NCBI GenBank assembly: GCA_937995865.1
Contig: CALKJA010000108.1
Coordinates: 1 to 43,770, forward strand
Source of the DNA: an uncultured Paracoccaceae bacterium
GTDB taxonomy: Bacteria > Pseudomonadota > Alphaproteobacteria > Rhodobacterales > Rhodobacteraceae
DNA: 43,770 nt
Direction: 5' to 3'
Part shown: piece by piece, positions 1 through 8,240 of the stretch
Position numbering within the stretch: position 1 is the stretch's first letter
How the letters are laid out: every line of letters starts with the position of its first letter
Position numbers and translations under genes: made by a program
Notes under the pieces: model-generated
Seen by the model: the letters and a program-made list of their open reading frames with translations, nothing else
Told to the model about the DNA's origin: nothing
Database searches by the model: none

Positions 1-14
1 AGCCCCCCAATGGG

Positions 15-38
15 GGTGGGTGGGCGGGCCCACCCACC
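15..38. terminator. GC-rich hairpin at the left edge
   Basis: A perfect 10-bp stem (GGTGGGTGGG at 15-24, CCCACCCACC at 29-38) encloses the loop CGGG. An alternative stem, CCCCC (4-8) with GGGGG (12-16), overlaps it. There is no T-tract. It may be the end of a gene that lies left of the window, but the upstream context is not visible. Confidence 0.3.
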
Positions 39-112
39 TCAGCAAAACCCGCCGGACGGCCAATGTTTTCTTACAAGGCTCTCCGCGTGCGTCTTAACGG
101 CTGTAACTGCCC

Positions 113-135
113 ACCTCATAGCCGTGAGGTCTTTT
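113..135 (+). terminator. Possible weak terminator upstream of the first gene
   Basis: A 6-bp stem (ACCTCA at 113-118 and TGAGGT at 125-130) with a 6-nt loop is followed by CTTTT (131-135). It sits 30 bp before the first start codon, so it could end an upstream transcript or lie in the leader of the oxidoreductase gene. Confidence 0.25.
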
Positions 136-166
136 CAAATCTGACCTTGGCTGCCAACACTACGCC

Positions 167-1243
167 ATGACAGACATCTCGGATTTCCTCATCATCGGCG
201 GCGGCATCGCAGGCACCTCCCTTGGGGCGCGGCTGGCCCGCCACGGCACAGTGACACTGCTTGAGGCCGAAACTGCGCTCGCCTACCACGCCTCCGGACG
301 CTCAGCTGCGCTATACGAGGAAACATATGGCCAACCCTCTACGATCGCGCTTAACAAAGCCTCCAAAGACGATCACCATACTCTCGACGGCGGGGTGCTT
401 AGCCCGCGCGGGTTGATGCTGCTGGATTCAGGTGATCCCGCCCATTTTGAATCGGATATGCGGGTTATGGCAATGGAGCCAATCACTCTTGCCGAAGCGC
501 AAGAGATGGTTCCGATCCTGAACCCCAGCACAGTTCACCGCGCAGGATATCACGCCGAGGCTTTGGATATCGACACAGACCGTCTTGTTCAGCACTTCGC
601 GCGCACGATCCGCCAGCATGGAGGGCAGGTCATCACCAGTGCAAAAGTCACCGCGATCCATCCCGGCTGGCGCGTTGAAACGGCAAATGGCACCTTCAGC
701 GCACGGTTGCTTTGCAACGCTGCGGGCGCTTGGGTGGATCAGATCGCGGTGATGTCTGGTGTTGCACCGCTTGGCTTTACACCTTTGCGCCGCTCGATGG
801 CCCGGATCAAAGCGCCCAGTGACCATGATGTATCTCGCTGGCCAATGATGTTTGGCCCCGGTGAGGATTGGTATGCCAAGCCAGACGCTGGCGCGCTGAT
901 CGTTTCTCCCGCCGATGAAGACCTGTCAGAGCCGATGGACGCTTGGGCCGATGATATGGCGCTGGCCGAGGGTCTCGCCCGCTATGAGACCGCAGTCACT
1001 GTGCCAGTGACACGCCCTCTTGCAACATGGGCGGGCCTGCGGACTTTTTCGCCGGACCGCAATCTGGTGATCGGCCACGCACCCGACAATCCGATGTTCT
1101 TTTGGCAGGCTGGCCAAGGTGGCTACGGCATTCAAACCGCCCCCGCGGCAAGCCGGCTGGGCGCTGATCTGATCCTTGGCCGAAGCTCTGAGTTGGACGC
1201 CGAAACCCGCGCGCAGCTTGACCCAGCGCGGTTTATTTCCTGA
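167..1243 (+). CDS. FAD-dependent oxidoreductase, DAO family
   Basis: This 358-residue flavoenzyme belongs to the D-amino-acid oxidase/glycine oxidase-like fold (DAO family). The N-terminus carries the dinucleotide-binding motif IIGGGIAGTSLGARLA (residues 9-24) with the acidic residue of the second strand in LLEAE. The C-terminus has the typical FAD-contacting GQGGYGIQTAPA segment near residue 318. By family it should oxidise an amine or hydroxy acid in the cytoplasm. The substrate cannot be read from the sequence. The ATG at 167 gives the proper N-terminal beta strand, although the ribosome site is poor. The next gene starts 73 bp downstream with its own good ribosome site, so no operon is implied. 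Confidence 0.85.
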   Translation: MTDISDFLIIGGGIAGTSLGARLARHGTVTLLEAETALAYHASGRSAALYEETYGQPSTIALNKASKDDHHTLDGGVLSPRGLMLLDSGDPAHFESDMRVMAMEPITLAEAQEMVPILNPSTVHRAGYHAEALDIDTDRLVQHFARTIRQHGGQVITSAKVTAIHPGWRVETANGTFSARLLCNAAGAWVDQIAVMSGVAPLGFTPLRRSMARIKAPSDHDVSRWPMMFGPGEDWYAKPDAGALIVSPADEDLSEPMDAWADDMALAEGLARYETAVTVPVTRPLATWAGLRTFSPDRNLVIGHAPDNPMFFWQAGQGGYGIQTAPAASRLGADLILGRSSELDAETRAQLDPARFIS

Positions 1244-1316
1244 GATCTGTGGGCTGCGCTCTTGCCGTTTTGCGCCGGTTAGAGCTACGTTGCTTCCATT
1301 CATCAAAGGAGTTTTT

Positions 1317-1775
1317 ATGATCCGTTTTGCTTTGCCCGCCATTCTCTTACTAGGCACGTCTGCACCTGCCTTTGCCGATGCTTTGGAAGACCGCTTCCTT
1401 GTTGCCCAACAAAACTTCCAAGACAGGATGGAAGCATTCTATACCTCTCGCGTGCCTGAGCTCGGTGCGCTGATGCCTGACTTCATGGCTGATGAGCGCG
1501 CTCGTGACTCGATGGTTTGCGTGCTCGATCACATCCGCGACGAAGGCGGCGAAGACATGGCCGAGTTGTATGTCTCATCAATCGAAGAGATGGGCAGCGC
1601 CCCGTTTGAAAATATGGAAGACCTTGCTGGTATCCCCGACGAAATTCCGTCTGACATGATCTTTGGTGGTATGCGGTCTTGCGATAACATCGGGATAAGC
1701 CAAGAACTGATGGCTGAAACTGGCTTTCTTGAGGTGATAAGCAATCCAGAGACCCTGCAAGCCTTTATTGACTGA
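1317..1775 (+). CDS. Small exported protein A (tandem pair, function unknown)
   Basis: I do not recognise the family. The start at 1317 is chosen over an upstream in-frame ATG because AAAGGAG lies at 1305-1311 and because it gives a clean signal peptide (MIRFALPAILLLGTSAPAFA, cut after residue 20). The mature part is about 132 residues, acidic and helical, with just two cysteines, Cys68 and Cys122, which could form a disulfide in the periplasm. The next gene encodes a protein of the same size and design (signal peptide starting MIR, cysteines at 67 and 124), so the two are probably diverged tandem paralogues. No enzymatic motif is visible. Confidence 0.8.
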   Translation: MIRFALPAILLLGTSAPAFADALEDRFLVAQQNFQDRMEAFYTSRVPELGALMPDFMADERARDSMVCVLDHIRDEGGEDMAELYVSSIEEMGSAPFENMEDLAGIPDEIPSDMIFGGMRSCDNIGISQELMAETGFLEVISNPETLQAFID

Positions 1776-1814
1776 ATTATGACCCTCACATCACGCCACC
1801 AAAGGACATCACAC

Positions 1815-2282
1815 ATGATCCGTATTCTGACACTTACTACCCTTCTTGCCCTCCCGCTTTCGGCGGCAGCCGAAACTGAGCTTGAGCGGCTCGAACGTCT
1901 CACAACCCAACTGTCCGAAAAGATGTATGCGCATATCGTCAAAGAATTCCCACAAGCAGAAGGCAACCTGCCAGATCCAAGCTGGAATGATGAAACCCGC
2001 GCAGCCGCGCAATGCTCGGTCACGGAGTGGCGCGCCGAGATCGGCGACGCGGCGGTCAATGAGATGCTCGACAAAATGGAAGCAGAGCTGGCCAAACCCA
2101 TCGATGACTTCGCGGCATGGGCGGCGGGAAATCAGTTGGAGAGCCCACTTACAGATGAGCAATCGATCGCCATCGAAGAAAAATGCGGCATGGCGGAAGC
2201 GATGACCAACAAGATGATGTCAGACCCCAAAATGCCCGACCTCATGCAAGCCATGCAAGCAGTGATGGGCGACAACGGCTAA
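1815..2282 (+). CDS. Small exported protein B (tandem pair, function unknown)
   Basis: This 155-residue protein has a signal peptide (MIRILTLTTLLALPLSAAA, probable cut after residue 19). The ATG at 1815 is preferred over the in-frame ATG at 1779 because of the AAAGGA box at 1801-1806 and the signal sequence. The mature part is helical and acidic, with Cys67 and Cys124 at nearly the same places as Cys68 and Cys122 of the preceding protein. It ends in a Met-rich tail (MMSDPKMPDLMQAMQAVM). It lies 39 bp behind its neighbour and in front of a good hairpin terminator, so the pair is probably one transcript. The function is unknown. Confidence 0.8.
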   Translation: MIRILTLTTLLALPLSAAAETELERLERLTTQLSEKMYAHIVKEFPQAEGNLPDPSWNDETRAAAQCSVTEWRAEIGDAAVNEMLDKMEAELAKPIDDFAAWAAGNQLESPLTDEQSIAIEEKCGMAEAMTNKMMSDPKMPDLMQAMQAVMGDNG

Positions 2283-2606
2283 GCGCTTTTTCAACCATCA
2301 TTTCTTCCGAATCTTAAAACGACCCCGCGCACATGCCTTATGTTGCGCGGGGTTTGCCGTTGTAAGGGCATGTGTGATGGCGCAGCGGGGCTTGTGGCGG
2401 GTGGCAGCCAAAAGGCCGCCCAGCACGCCTAACGATGCACAGCTCACCTTATGCCTCCAATCACCCGCCGATTCCGAAAAAAGGCCGCCTTTTCTAAAAA
2501 AACATAGTCAATTTTCAAATCAGGCGCGCGGGATAGCGGCGGCTTGGGCGATGCAGGTGTCGAGCCCCATTGCACCCTCCCAACCTCGTTCGAAAGGACT
2601 GATCCG
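2283..2606. other. Gene-free stretch of 324 bp
   Basis: Apart from the terminator at 2323-2355 it holds a second short inverted repeat, AAAAGG-CCG-CCTTTT (2480-2492), inside an A-rich tract (2476-2510). It ends in the AAAGGA ribosome site (2593-2598) of the gene at 2607. The open frames here look unlike proteins. The promoter of the 2607 gene should lie in this stretch, but I cannot place it with confidence. Confidence 0.5.
2323..2355 (+). terminator. Rho-independent-like terminator after the tandem pair
   Basis: A perfect 9-bp stem, CCCCGCGCA (2323-2331) with TGCGCGGGG (2344-2352), encloses a 12-nt loop that can pair further. TTTG follows. It lies 40 bp after the stop of the second small exported protein gene. 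Confidence 0.6.
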
Positions 2607-3209
2607 ATGACCAATCTGACACATCCCGCCGCCTGCCTGCGTCTTGCACAAGATCGCCCAATGACATCGCATATCGACAGCGACGTCATTGCCGTGAGTG
2701 CCGATATGGTTTTCGATCGGTCTGACTACGTGCCGCTCTATTATGATCTGGGTCACAAGATCACATCAGACTGCGGCACGATCGATGCGTATCGCGCACT
2801 TGCAATGACGGGTGATTTCCACTGGCTGGTTTTTACCCCCGGTAAGCGCAAAGGCTATCACGCCCAATGCGAAGACCCGTTTGAAGCGATGGAACGCGCC
2901 AAACAATGCTGGGCCCACCGCCGCGCCGTACGCCAAGAATGGGTGAGTGTCGAAGCAACCGCGCGGGACCTGCTTTGGGGCCGTCAGTCCTTTGACGTTA
3001 CCGTTGATGATCTTATTGCATCCCCGTTGTGCCACATGGGCATCGAAGGGTGTCGAAAAACGCTGGGCCTTAGCCGGGTCACACGTATCTCGGGCCGCTT
3101 GGCTGCCTTGATCATGAAGATCGAGCCACAAATGGGCTTTGTCATCCATGCCGCCATGCAACGCCACGGCCAACCCGCACCAACAGGTTCCAGCGCTGCA
3201 ATGATCTAA
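2607..3209 (+). CDS. Hypothetical protein, 200 residues
   Basis: I do not recognise a family. It is a soluble-looking, mixed-charge protein with no signal peptide or membrane span. Several cysteines and histidines are spread along it (for example SDCGTID, HAQCEDPFEAMERAKQCWAHRR and SPLCHMGIEGC), but no regular metal-binding spacing is clear. The start at 2607 is picked because GAAAGGA precedes it by 8 nt. The longer in-frame ATG at 2544 has no ribosome site and would add an unstructured piece. A GC hairpin follows the stop at once. It stands as a single-gene unit. Confidence 0.75.
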   Translation: MTNLTHPAACLRLAQDRPMTSHIDSDVIAVSADMVFDRSDYVPLYYDLGHKITSDCGTIDAYRALAMTGDFHWLVFTPGKRKGYHAQCEDPFEAMERAKQCWAHRRAVRQEWVSVEATARDLLWGRQSFDVTVDDLIASPLCHMGIEGCRKTLGLSRVTRISGRLAALIMKIEPQMGFVIHAAMQRHGQPAPTGSSAAMI

Positions 3210-3227
3210 GGCCCCCAAGCGGGGGCC
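3210..3227. terminator. Hairpin directly after the 200-residue protein gene
   Basis: A perfect 7-bp stem, GGCCCCC (3210-3216) with GGGGGCC (3221-3227), encloses the loop AAGC. It begins one base after the TAA stop. No T-tract follows on the plus strand, so termination is likely but not certain. Confidence 0.5.
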
Positions 3228-3340
3228 GCAAAACGTGGCGGCCCCGCCTGACTGCGCAAACAACAGGTTCCAATGCGTTGACCATCCGCCGCAATTATGA
3301 CGTAAAGTAAACGCCAAGTTGTAGTTGCCCGGAGACGGTT

Positions 3341-4363
3341 TTGGACCTCGCCACATTTGATATCGCTCTGCGTGGGTGCATTACCGGATTGCTCGCTGTC
3401 CTAACGGTCCTCATTCTCATGAGCCGCATTACGCGTGAGGCACAGATATCCTACATGGTTCTGGCGATCGCGGCGGTTTGCAGGCTCTGGGGCAACTTGT
3501 CGCCAGGTTACGAATTTGCAGATGGCTTGACGGCAGTGCTGCGCGCGTTTGGGGCCTTATCAGGCCTCGCGCTCACTTGGTTCATTGTTGCCATATTCCT
3601 CGACGACAGACGCCGTGCTTGGATATTTTTGACGTCGGGATTGTTAATTACATTTGCGATGTTCGTGGCCAGAGACTTCCCGCCCCTTGTCCCATATCTG
3701 CGCGGCTATGTTGTCTTTCACATGTTTGCGCTTATGGTTCTCGTGATCTATTCAGGACGAGACGACCTTCAAGACGCGCGGCGGCGGCTGCGACCAGCGA
3801 TGGCCGCGTTCCTGTTGCTTTACGGCGTCGGCAACGCCTTGACATCAACCCCGATGCAAGGGGCCGCTACGGTAGGCTCAGCCTTCACCCAGTCACTGGC
3901 CTTCGCGGTAATTCAGATCATCTTTGCCATTTGGGCTCTTAAAGCAAACCTGGATCACTGGCCCGGCAAGATTGATCCTGCACCCGCCTCTGAGCCCACC
4001 CGCGCCGAACGCAATTCGGCCCAAGACGCGCTCATCGCACGCATCAACGCCGCCATGGGCGAAGGCGTGTGGCGCGTTGAGGGTCTTACTGTTGGTCAGC
4101 TTGCCCGCCATGTTGGCGTGCCAGAGCATCAGGTGCGCAAAGCGATCAATCAGGGGCTAGGCTACCGGAACTTTGCCAGCTTTATTAACCGCGCGCGGGT
4201 GGATGCAGCCAAGTCTCGGCTGACCGATCCTGATGCGCTAGGTCAAACAGTGCTGGAGATCGCATTTGACGTGGGCTTCAGCTCGCTTGGACCGTTCAAT
4301 CGGGCCTTCCGCGAAGAAACCGGCCAGTCCCCCACAGATTTCCGCCGCACATCCGCAGGCTGA
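3341..4363 (+). CDS. AraC-family regulator with membrane N-terminus
   Basis: This is a 340-residue transcription factor. Residues 1 to about 210 are mostly hydrophobic with roughly seven predicted membrane spans, and no ligand-binding cupin is present. The last 100 residues form the AraC/XylS DNA-binding domain. Its first helix-turn-helix is LTVGQLARHVGVPEHQVRKA (about residue 245-265). The second ends in IAFDVGFSSLGPFNRAFREE, followed by the family signature GQSPTDFRR. The start is a TTG at 3341, supported by GGAG at 3331-3334, since the first ATG would cut off the first membrane span. It probably senses a signal in or across the inner membrane. Its targets are unknown, and the convergent dehydrogenase gene is only a weak candidate. 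Confidence 0.88.
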   Translation: MDLATFDIALRGCITGLLAVLTVLILMSRITREAQISYMVLAIAAVCRLWGNLSPGYEFADGLTAVLRAFGALSGLALTWFIVAIFLDDRRRAWIFLTSGLLITFAMFVARDFPPLVPYLRGYVVFHMFALMVLVIYSGRDDLQDARRRLRPAMAAFLLLYGVGNALTSTPMQGAATVGSAFTQSLAFAVIQIIFAIWALKANLDHWPGKIDPAPASEPTRAERNSAQDALIARINAAMGEGVWRVEGLTVGQLARHVGVPEHQVRKAINQGLGYRNFASFINRARVDAAKSRLTDPDALGQTVLEIAFDVGFSSLGPFNRAFREETGQSPTDFRRTSAG

Positions 4364-4399
4364 CTCCCTCAGCCTGCCGCATATTTTCTTGAAAGGGCC

Positions 4400-4441
4400 A
4401 AAATCCTTGAAAAGGATTTTAAAAGTCTTTCCAAGACTTTT
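4400..4441. terminator. Double A/T-stem hairpin between convergent genes
   Basis: Two perfect 9-bp hairpins stand back to back. The first is AAAATCCTT (4400-4408)/AAGGATTTT (4412-4420) and the second is AAAAGTCTT (4421-4429)/AAGACTTTT (4433-4441), each with a 3-nt loop. Because the A-run and T-run flank the stem, each works as a terminator in both directions. That suits the tail-to-tail genes ending at 4363 and 4455. A hairpin of the same design recurs at 38016-38036. Confidence 0.75.
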
Positions 4442-4454
4442 CCCGCGCTACAAA

Positions 4455-6953
4455 TCAACCGTCCTTGCGAATGACCGCGTTGGACGGATCATAGGGGCTG
4501 TCTTCGGTCACTGTCGCATCCCAGAGCTGATCGAACATCTTGACCTTCAGCTTGGTCCCCGGCACCGCAAGTGCGGGCCGCACATATCCCATCGCAATCG
4601 AGCCGGCGAAATGCGGGGAATACCCTCCTGACGTCAGACGCCCCACGCGATCCTCCCCATGATAAAGAGCTTCGCGGCCCCACGGATCGGCATCGTCGGG
4701 CCCATCCACTTTGAGCGTCACACACATGGACCGGATGCCCTTGGCCTCCATCGCCTCTTTGCCGTGGAACTCTTTGGACAGATCCACAAAACGGTCCAAC
4801 CCAGCCTCCAGCGGGGTCGCATCGCGGCCAAGCTCCGTGCCAAACGCGCGGTAGCTTTTCTCCTGACGCAACCAGTTTTGCGCACGCGCGCCAACATTGA
4901 CCATGCCATGCTTTGCGCCGGCCTCTTGCAGCAAGTTCCACAGGTAGCGTGAGAATTCGATCGGGAAGTGCAGCTCATAACCAAGCTCACCCGTATATGC
5001 GACGCGGATCGCATTGACGGGGCACATGCCCAACTCAATTTGCCGGGCCGACAGCCACGGGAACCGCTTGTTGGACAGCGCAGTCTCTGGATCCGCATCC
5101 TTGATGATCTCGCGCAGAACGTCCCGCGATTTCGGCCCGGCTATGGCAAAGACGCCCCATTGGGTCGTGACCTCTTGTTCGTTAATCCGGCCAAAACGAT
5201 CCTCTTGGTCCATGATCGCTTTGTACAGGTAATCCTGATCATAGGCGGTCCATGCCCCGGCAGAGACAAGGTAATAGTCATCCTCAGCCAACCGCACGAT
5301 CGTATATTCCGTGCGCGTGGTGCCTGCCGCCGTCAGCGCATAGGTCAGGTTGATCCGGCCCACGCGTGGGAGCTTGTTGGTGGTGAACCAATCCAGAAAC
5401 GCCGTCGCACCGGGGCCGCTGATCCGGTGTTTGGTAAAGGCCGTGGCATCGATCAGCCCAACACCTTCGCGGATCGCATGAGCCTCGGCCTTAGCATGGT
5501 CCCACCAGCCACCGCGCCGGAAAGACCGCGCGTCATGGTCAAACGTCTCGGGCGCATCAACGGGGCCGTAATAATTGGGCCGCTCCCACCCGTTCACACA
5601 GCCAAACTGCGCGCCCAGCGCCTTTTGCGCGTCATAGACAGGCGTCGTCCGCAGCGGTCGGCACGCGGGACGCTCTTCGTCTGCGTGGTGCAGAACATAG
5701 ACGTGATCATAGCATTCTTCGTTCTTGCGCGCCGCGTATTCGGTTGTCATCCACGGCCCAAAACGCTTGGGATCAAGCGAGGCCATATCAATCTCGGCCT
5801 CACCTTCGACCATCAGCTGCGCAAGGTAGTGGCCCGTGCCACCCGCCGCCGTGATCCCAAAGGAGAACCCTTCCGCGAGCCACATATTGCGCAGGCCGGG
5901 CGCTGGCCCAAGAAGCGGGTTGCCGTCAGGCGTGTAGCAAATCGGGCCGTTGTAGTCATCCTTAAGGCCCACGGTTTCGGATGTCGGGATCCGGTGGATC
6001 ATCGACATGTATTCTTCTTCGATCCGTTCGAGATCCAACGGGAACAGGTCCGCGCGGAAACTATCCGGCACTCCATACTCAAACCGCGCTGGTGCGTTTT
6101 TCTCATAGGGGCCAAGGATCCACCCACCGCGCTCTTCGCGGACATACCATTTTGCATCCGCATCGCGCAGAACCGGATGCTCTGGATTGCCCGCTTCGCG
6201 CCATGCAACCAACGCCGGATCAGGCTCCGTGACGATATATTGGTGCTCAACCGGGATCGCCGGGATCTTAAGGCCAAGCAGCCCCGCCGTGCGCTGCGCG
6301 TGGTTGCCTGACGCGGTCACCACGTGCTCTGCCGTGACCACAACCTGTTCTTCGGAGGGCACAAGATTGCCGCCTTTTTCGACCATCTTGGTCAGCGTCA
6401 CATTCCAAGCGTCCCCGGTCCATTCAAACCCATCTGCCTGCCAGCGCTGCTCAATCGTCACGCCAAGCTGGCGGGCGCCTGCGGCCATTGCATTGGTGAC
6501 GTCCGCTGGGTTGATGTAACCGTCCGTGGGGTGAAGGATGGCCCCCTTAAGATCCTCGGTCCGCACCAGCGGATACCGTTCTTTGATCTGCGCAGGCGAC
6601 AACCACTCATAAGGAACACCGCATGTCTCCGCCGTTGAGGCATAGAGCATATATTCGTCCATGCGCTCTTGGGTTTGAGCCATCCGCAAGTTGCCAACCA
6701 CATAGAACCCCGGATCCTGCCCGGTTTCTTCCTTGAGCGACTTGTAGAACTTGATCGAGTAATCATGGATATGCGTCGTGGCATAGCTCATGTTGAAATA
6801 GGGCAGAAGGCCCGCCGCATGCCATGTTGAACCGGCCGTTAGCGCGTCCCGCTCTACCTGCATCGTGTCCCAACCGGCCTTACCCAGATGATAGGCAATC
6901 GATGTACCGACTGCCCCGCCTCCGATAACCAGCGCTTTGACCTGCGTTTTCAT
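4455..6953 (-). CDS. FAD/GcvT-type dehydrogenase (dimethylglycine/sarcosine dehydrogenase-like)
   Basis: This 832-residue enzyme is of the dimethylglycine/sarcosine dehydrogenase type. It oxidatively demethylates a methylated glycine and passes the one-carbon unit to tetrahydrofolate. Residues 1 to about 430 form the DAO-type FAD domain with VIGGGAVGTSIAYHL. His45 in GSTWHAAGLL matches the histidine that binds FAD covalently in mammalian DMGDH and SARDH. The rest is the folate-binding GcvT domain and its C-terminal barrel (YTGELGYELHFP, ARAQNWLRQEKSYRAFG). The start at 6953 has AGGGAGA 7 nt upstream. A longer frame from 7040 would add 29 unrelated residues. The exact substrate is not fixed by sequence, but glycine-betaine catabolism is the usual setting in marine roseobacters. 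Confidence 0.9.
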   Translation of the reverse strand: MKTQVKALVIGGGAVGTSIAYHLGKAGWDTMQVERDALTAGSTWHAAGLLPYFNMSYATTHIHDYSIKFYKSLKEETGQDPGFYVVGNLRMAQTQERMDEYMLYASTAETCGVPYEWLSPAQIKERYPLVRTEDLKGAILHPTDGYINPADVTNAMAAGARQLGVTIEQRWQADGFEWTGDAWNVTLTKMVEKGGNLVPSEEQVVVTAEHVVTASGNHAQRTAGLLGLKIPAIPVEHQYIVTEPDPALVAWREAGNPEHPVLRDADAKWYVREERGGWILGPYEKNAPARFEYGVPDSFRADLFPLDLERIEEEYMSMIHRIPTSETVGLKDDYNGPICYTPDGNPLLGPAPGLRNMWLAEGFSFGITAAGGTGHYLAQLMVEGEAEIDMASLDPKRFGPWMTTEYAARKNEECYDHVYVLHHADEERPACRPLRTTPVYDAQKALGAQFGCVNGWERPNYYGPVDAPETFDHDARSFRRGGWWDHAKAEAHAIREGVGLIDATAFTKHRISGPGATAFLDWFTTNKLPRVGRINLTYALTAAGTTRTEYTIVRLAEDDYYLVSAGAWTAYDQDYLYKAIMDQEDRFGRINEQEVTTQWGVFAIAGPKSRDVLREIIKDADPETALSNKRFPWLSARQIELGMCPVNAIRVAYTGELGYELHFPIEFSRYLWNLLQEAGAKHGMVNVGARAQNWLRQEKSYRAFGTELGRDATPLEAGLDRFVDLSKEFHGKEAMEAKGIRSMCVTLKVDGPDDADPWGREALYHGEDRVGRLTSGGYSPHFAGSIAMGYVRPALAVPGTKLKVKMFDQLWDATVTEDSPYDPSNAVIRKDG

Positions 6954-6991
6954 GCTGCACTCTCCCTGAGGGCCTGTGATCGTGTGTTGTT

Positions 6992-7013
6992 GCGCAGAAT
7001 GCAGTAACTGCGC
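6992..7013. promoter_or_regulatory. Nested palindrome upstream of the dehydrogenase
   Basis: GCGCAG (6992-6997) pairs with CTGCGC (7008-7013). Nested inside is GCAGT-A-ACTGC (7001-7011). The outer flanks GTTG/CAAC are also complementary. It lies about 40-60 bp upstream of the dehydrogenase start and over 100 bp from the divergent lipoprotein start. It is a good candidate operator, but no regulator can be named from it. Confidence 0.4.
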
Positions 7014-7120
7014 CGCAACCGCAAAATCAAGCCGACCCAATGAGGTCCGTTTGCGACCTTTGCTTTACACAAGCACACGTAGAGTGATTAGCTGACTAAA
7101 CCCCCAAAGGACCATATATC

Positions 7121-7669
7121 ATGAAACTTGCCTACCTCACACTCGCCGCCCTGCTGCTGAGTGGATGCATGGAACCCCAGCCCGCCCAAAAAATGTCCAC
7201 GCAACCAGCGCCTCAAGCTCAACCGGCCGCCGCGCCCGCATCCCCTGCACCAGCGCCCGTCGCCGCAGCAGCAAAAGCACCAACTGGGGCCGCCACCAGC
7301 TGGGACGCGTTCATCAATGATCGCCAACGGGCCGGAAGAATTGAGAACCCGACCCCGCTGAGCCTTAGCCAGATGGAGGGCATCTGTCGCACGGCGCTGA
7401 ACTCTGGGATGTCGATGAAAACCATCGTTGAAACCTATGGCTTTGCCCACGGATGGAACCACAATGGCGGCAAGATCGAAGCTGCAAGCTACAAGATCGC
7501 ACCGAACCCAGAGCGCATCATTCGGATGAGCATCTTTTACACCCGTGCCGGCAAAATTCGAAATATCGCCTATCACAACGATTCCAACAAACATCGGGGC
7601 GGAATATCCGATTGGATGAGTGCGGATCAGAAGTGCACTTTGGGTCTTGTGCACCCGCGGCTCAGATAG
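7121..7669 (+). CDS. Putative lipoprotein, function unknown
   Basis: This 182-residue protein starts with a lipoprotein signal peptide whose lipobox is LLSGC, giving lipidated Cys16. Residues 20-60 form a Pro/Ala-rich flexible linker. The globular part (about 60-182) holds two cysteines, in GICRTAL and DQKCTLG, which could bridge. I do not recognise the domain. The start has AAAGGA at 7106-7111, 9 nt upstream. The next gene begins 6 bp after its stop, so the two are probably co-transcribed. Confidence 0.78.
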   Translation: MKLAYLTLAALLLSGCMEPQPAQKMSTQPAPQAQPAAAPASPAPAPVAAAAKAPTGAATSWDAFINDRQRAGRIENPTPLSLSQMEGICRTALNSGMSMKTIVETYGFAHGWNHNGGKIEAASYKIAPNPERIIRMSIFYTRAGKIRNIAYHNDSNKHRGGISDWMSADQKCTLGLVHPRLR

Positions 7670-7675
7670 CGGCGC

Positions 7676-8170
7676 ATGTTGCGCAAGGTTGGCTTGATCC
7701 CGGTCTGCCTGGGGCTGGCCTGCTTTACAGCGGGACTCTTTGGGGCACTGCACAATCAGGTTTCGTTCACAGCCGGGCCAGCGTATTTTCATGATCTGAA
7801 ATTCGCGCAATTCCGCATCCCGGCTAGCACGCCAGATCGTTGGGGCGCGGCGCAGGTGGGCTGGAAGGCAAGCTGGTGGATGGGCCTGATATTGGGCACG
7901 CCTATGGCCGCAGCAGCATTGCGCCATCGCGCGATGCTGCGGGTCTTTTGCACCGGGATTTTTGTCACCCTTTGCATCGCCGCGCTGTGCGCAACAGGCG
8001 GTCTTGGGCTGGCGCTTTGGCTGGGTGAGCCATGGATCGCGTCAAACCTTCGTGTTGAAAACATCTATGCGCCGGGCTTTCTCACTGCGGCGGCAATGCA
8101 TGACGCAAGCTATTTAGGCGGTGGGCTTGGCTTGCTGGTGGCGTTGGTGGTGACGTGGCGGCGCCGATAA
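7676..8170 (+). CDS. Small four-span membrane protein, function unknown
   Basis: This 164-residue protein has four likely membrane segments, near residues 5-24, 64-82, 89-115 and 143-160. A polar loop of about 40 residues (30-63) follows the first. It ends in WRRR, which suggests a cytoplasmic C-terminus. No known signature is seen. It starts 6 bp after the lipoprotein gene and is probably translated from the same message. Its ribosome site is weak, which fits translational coupling. Confidence 0.72.
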   Translation: MLRKVGLIPVCLGLACFTAGLFGALHNQVSFTAGPAYFHDLKFAQFRIPASTPDRWGAAQVGWKASWWMGLILGTPMAAAALRHRAMLRVFCTGIFVTLCIAALCATGGLGLALWLGEPWIASNLRVENIYAPGFLTAAAMHDASYLGGGLGLLVALVVTWRRR

Positions 8171-8240
8171 TAACCTTTGGACCCTCGCGCACAGGTTAAC
8201 GATTTTTTCGACCCTCATGTGCGCCAATCACGTATGTATC

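Noticed and set aside
4968-6311. 447-codon open frame on the plus strand
   Set aside because: It runs opposite the dehydrogenase gene, is rich in Arg and shows no family motif. High GC in the codon third place opens such antisense frames.
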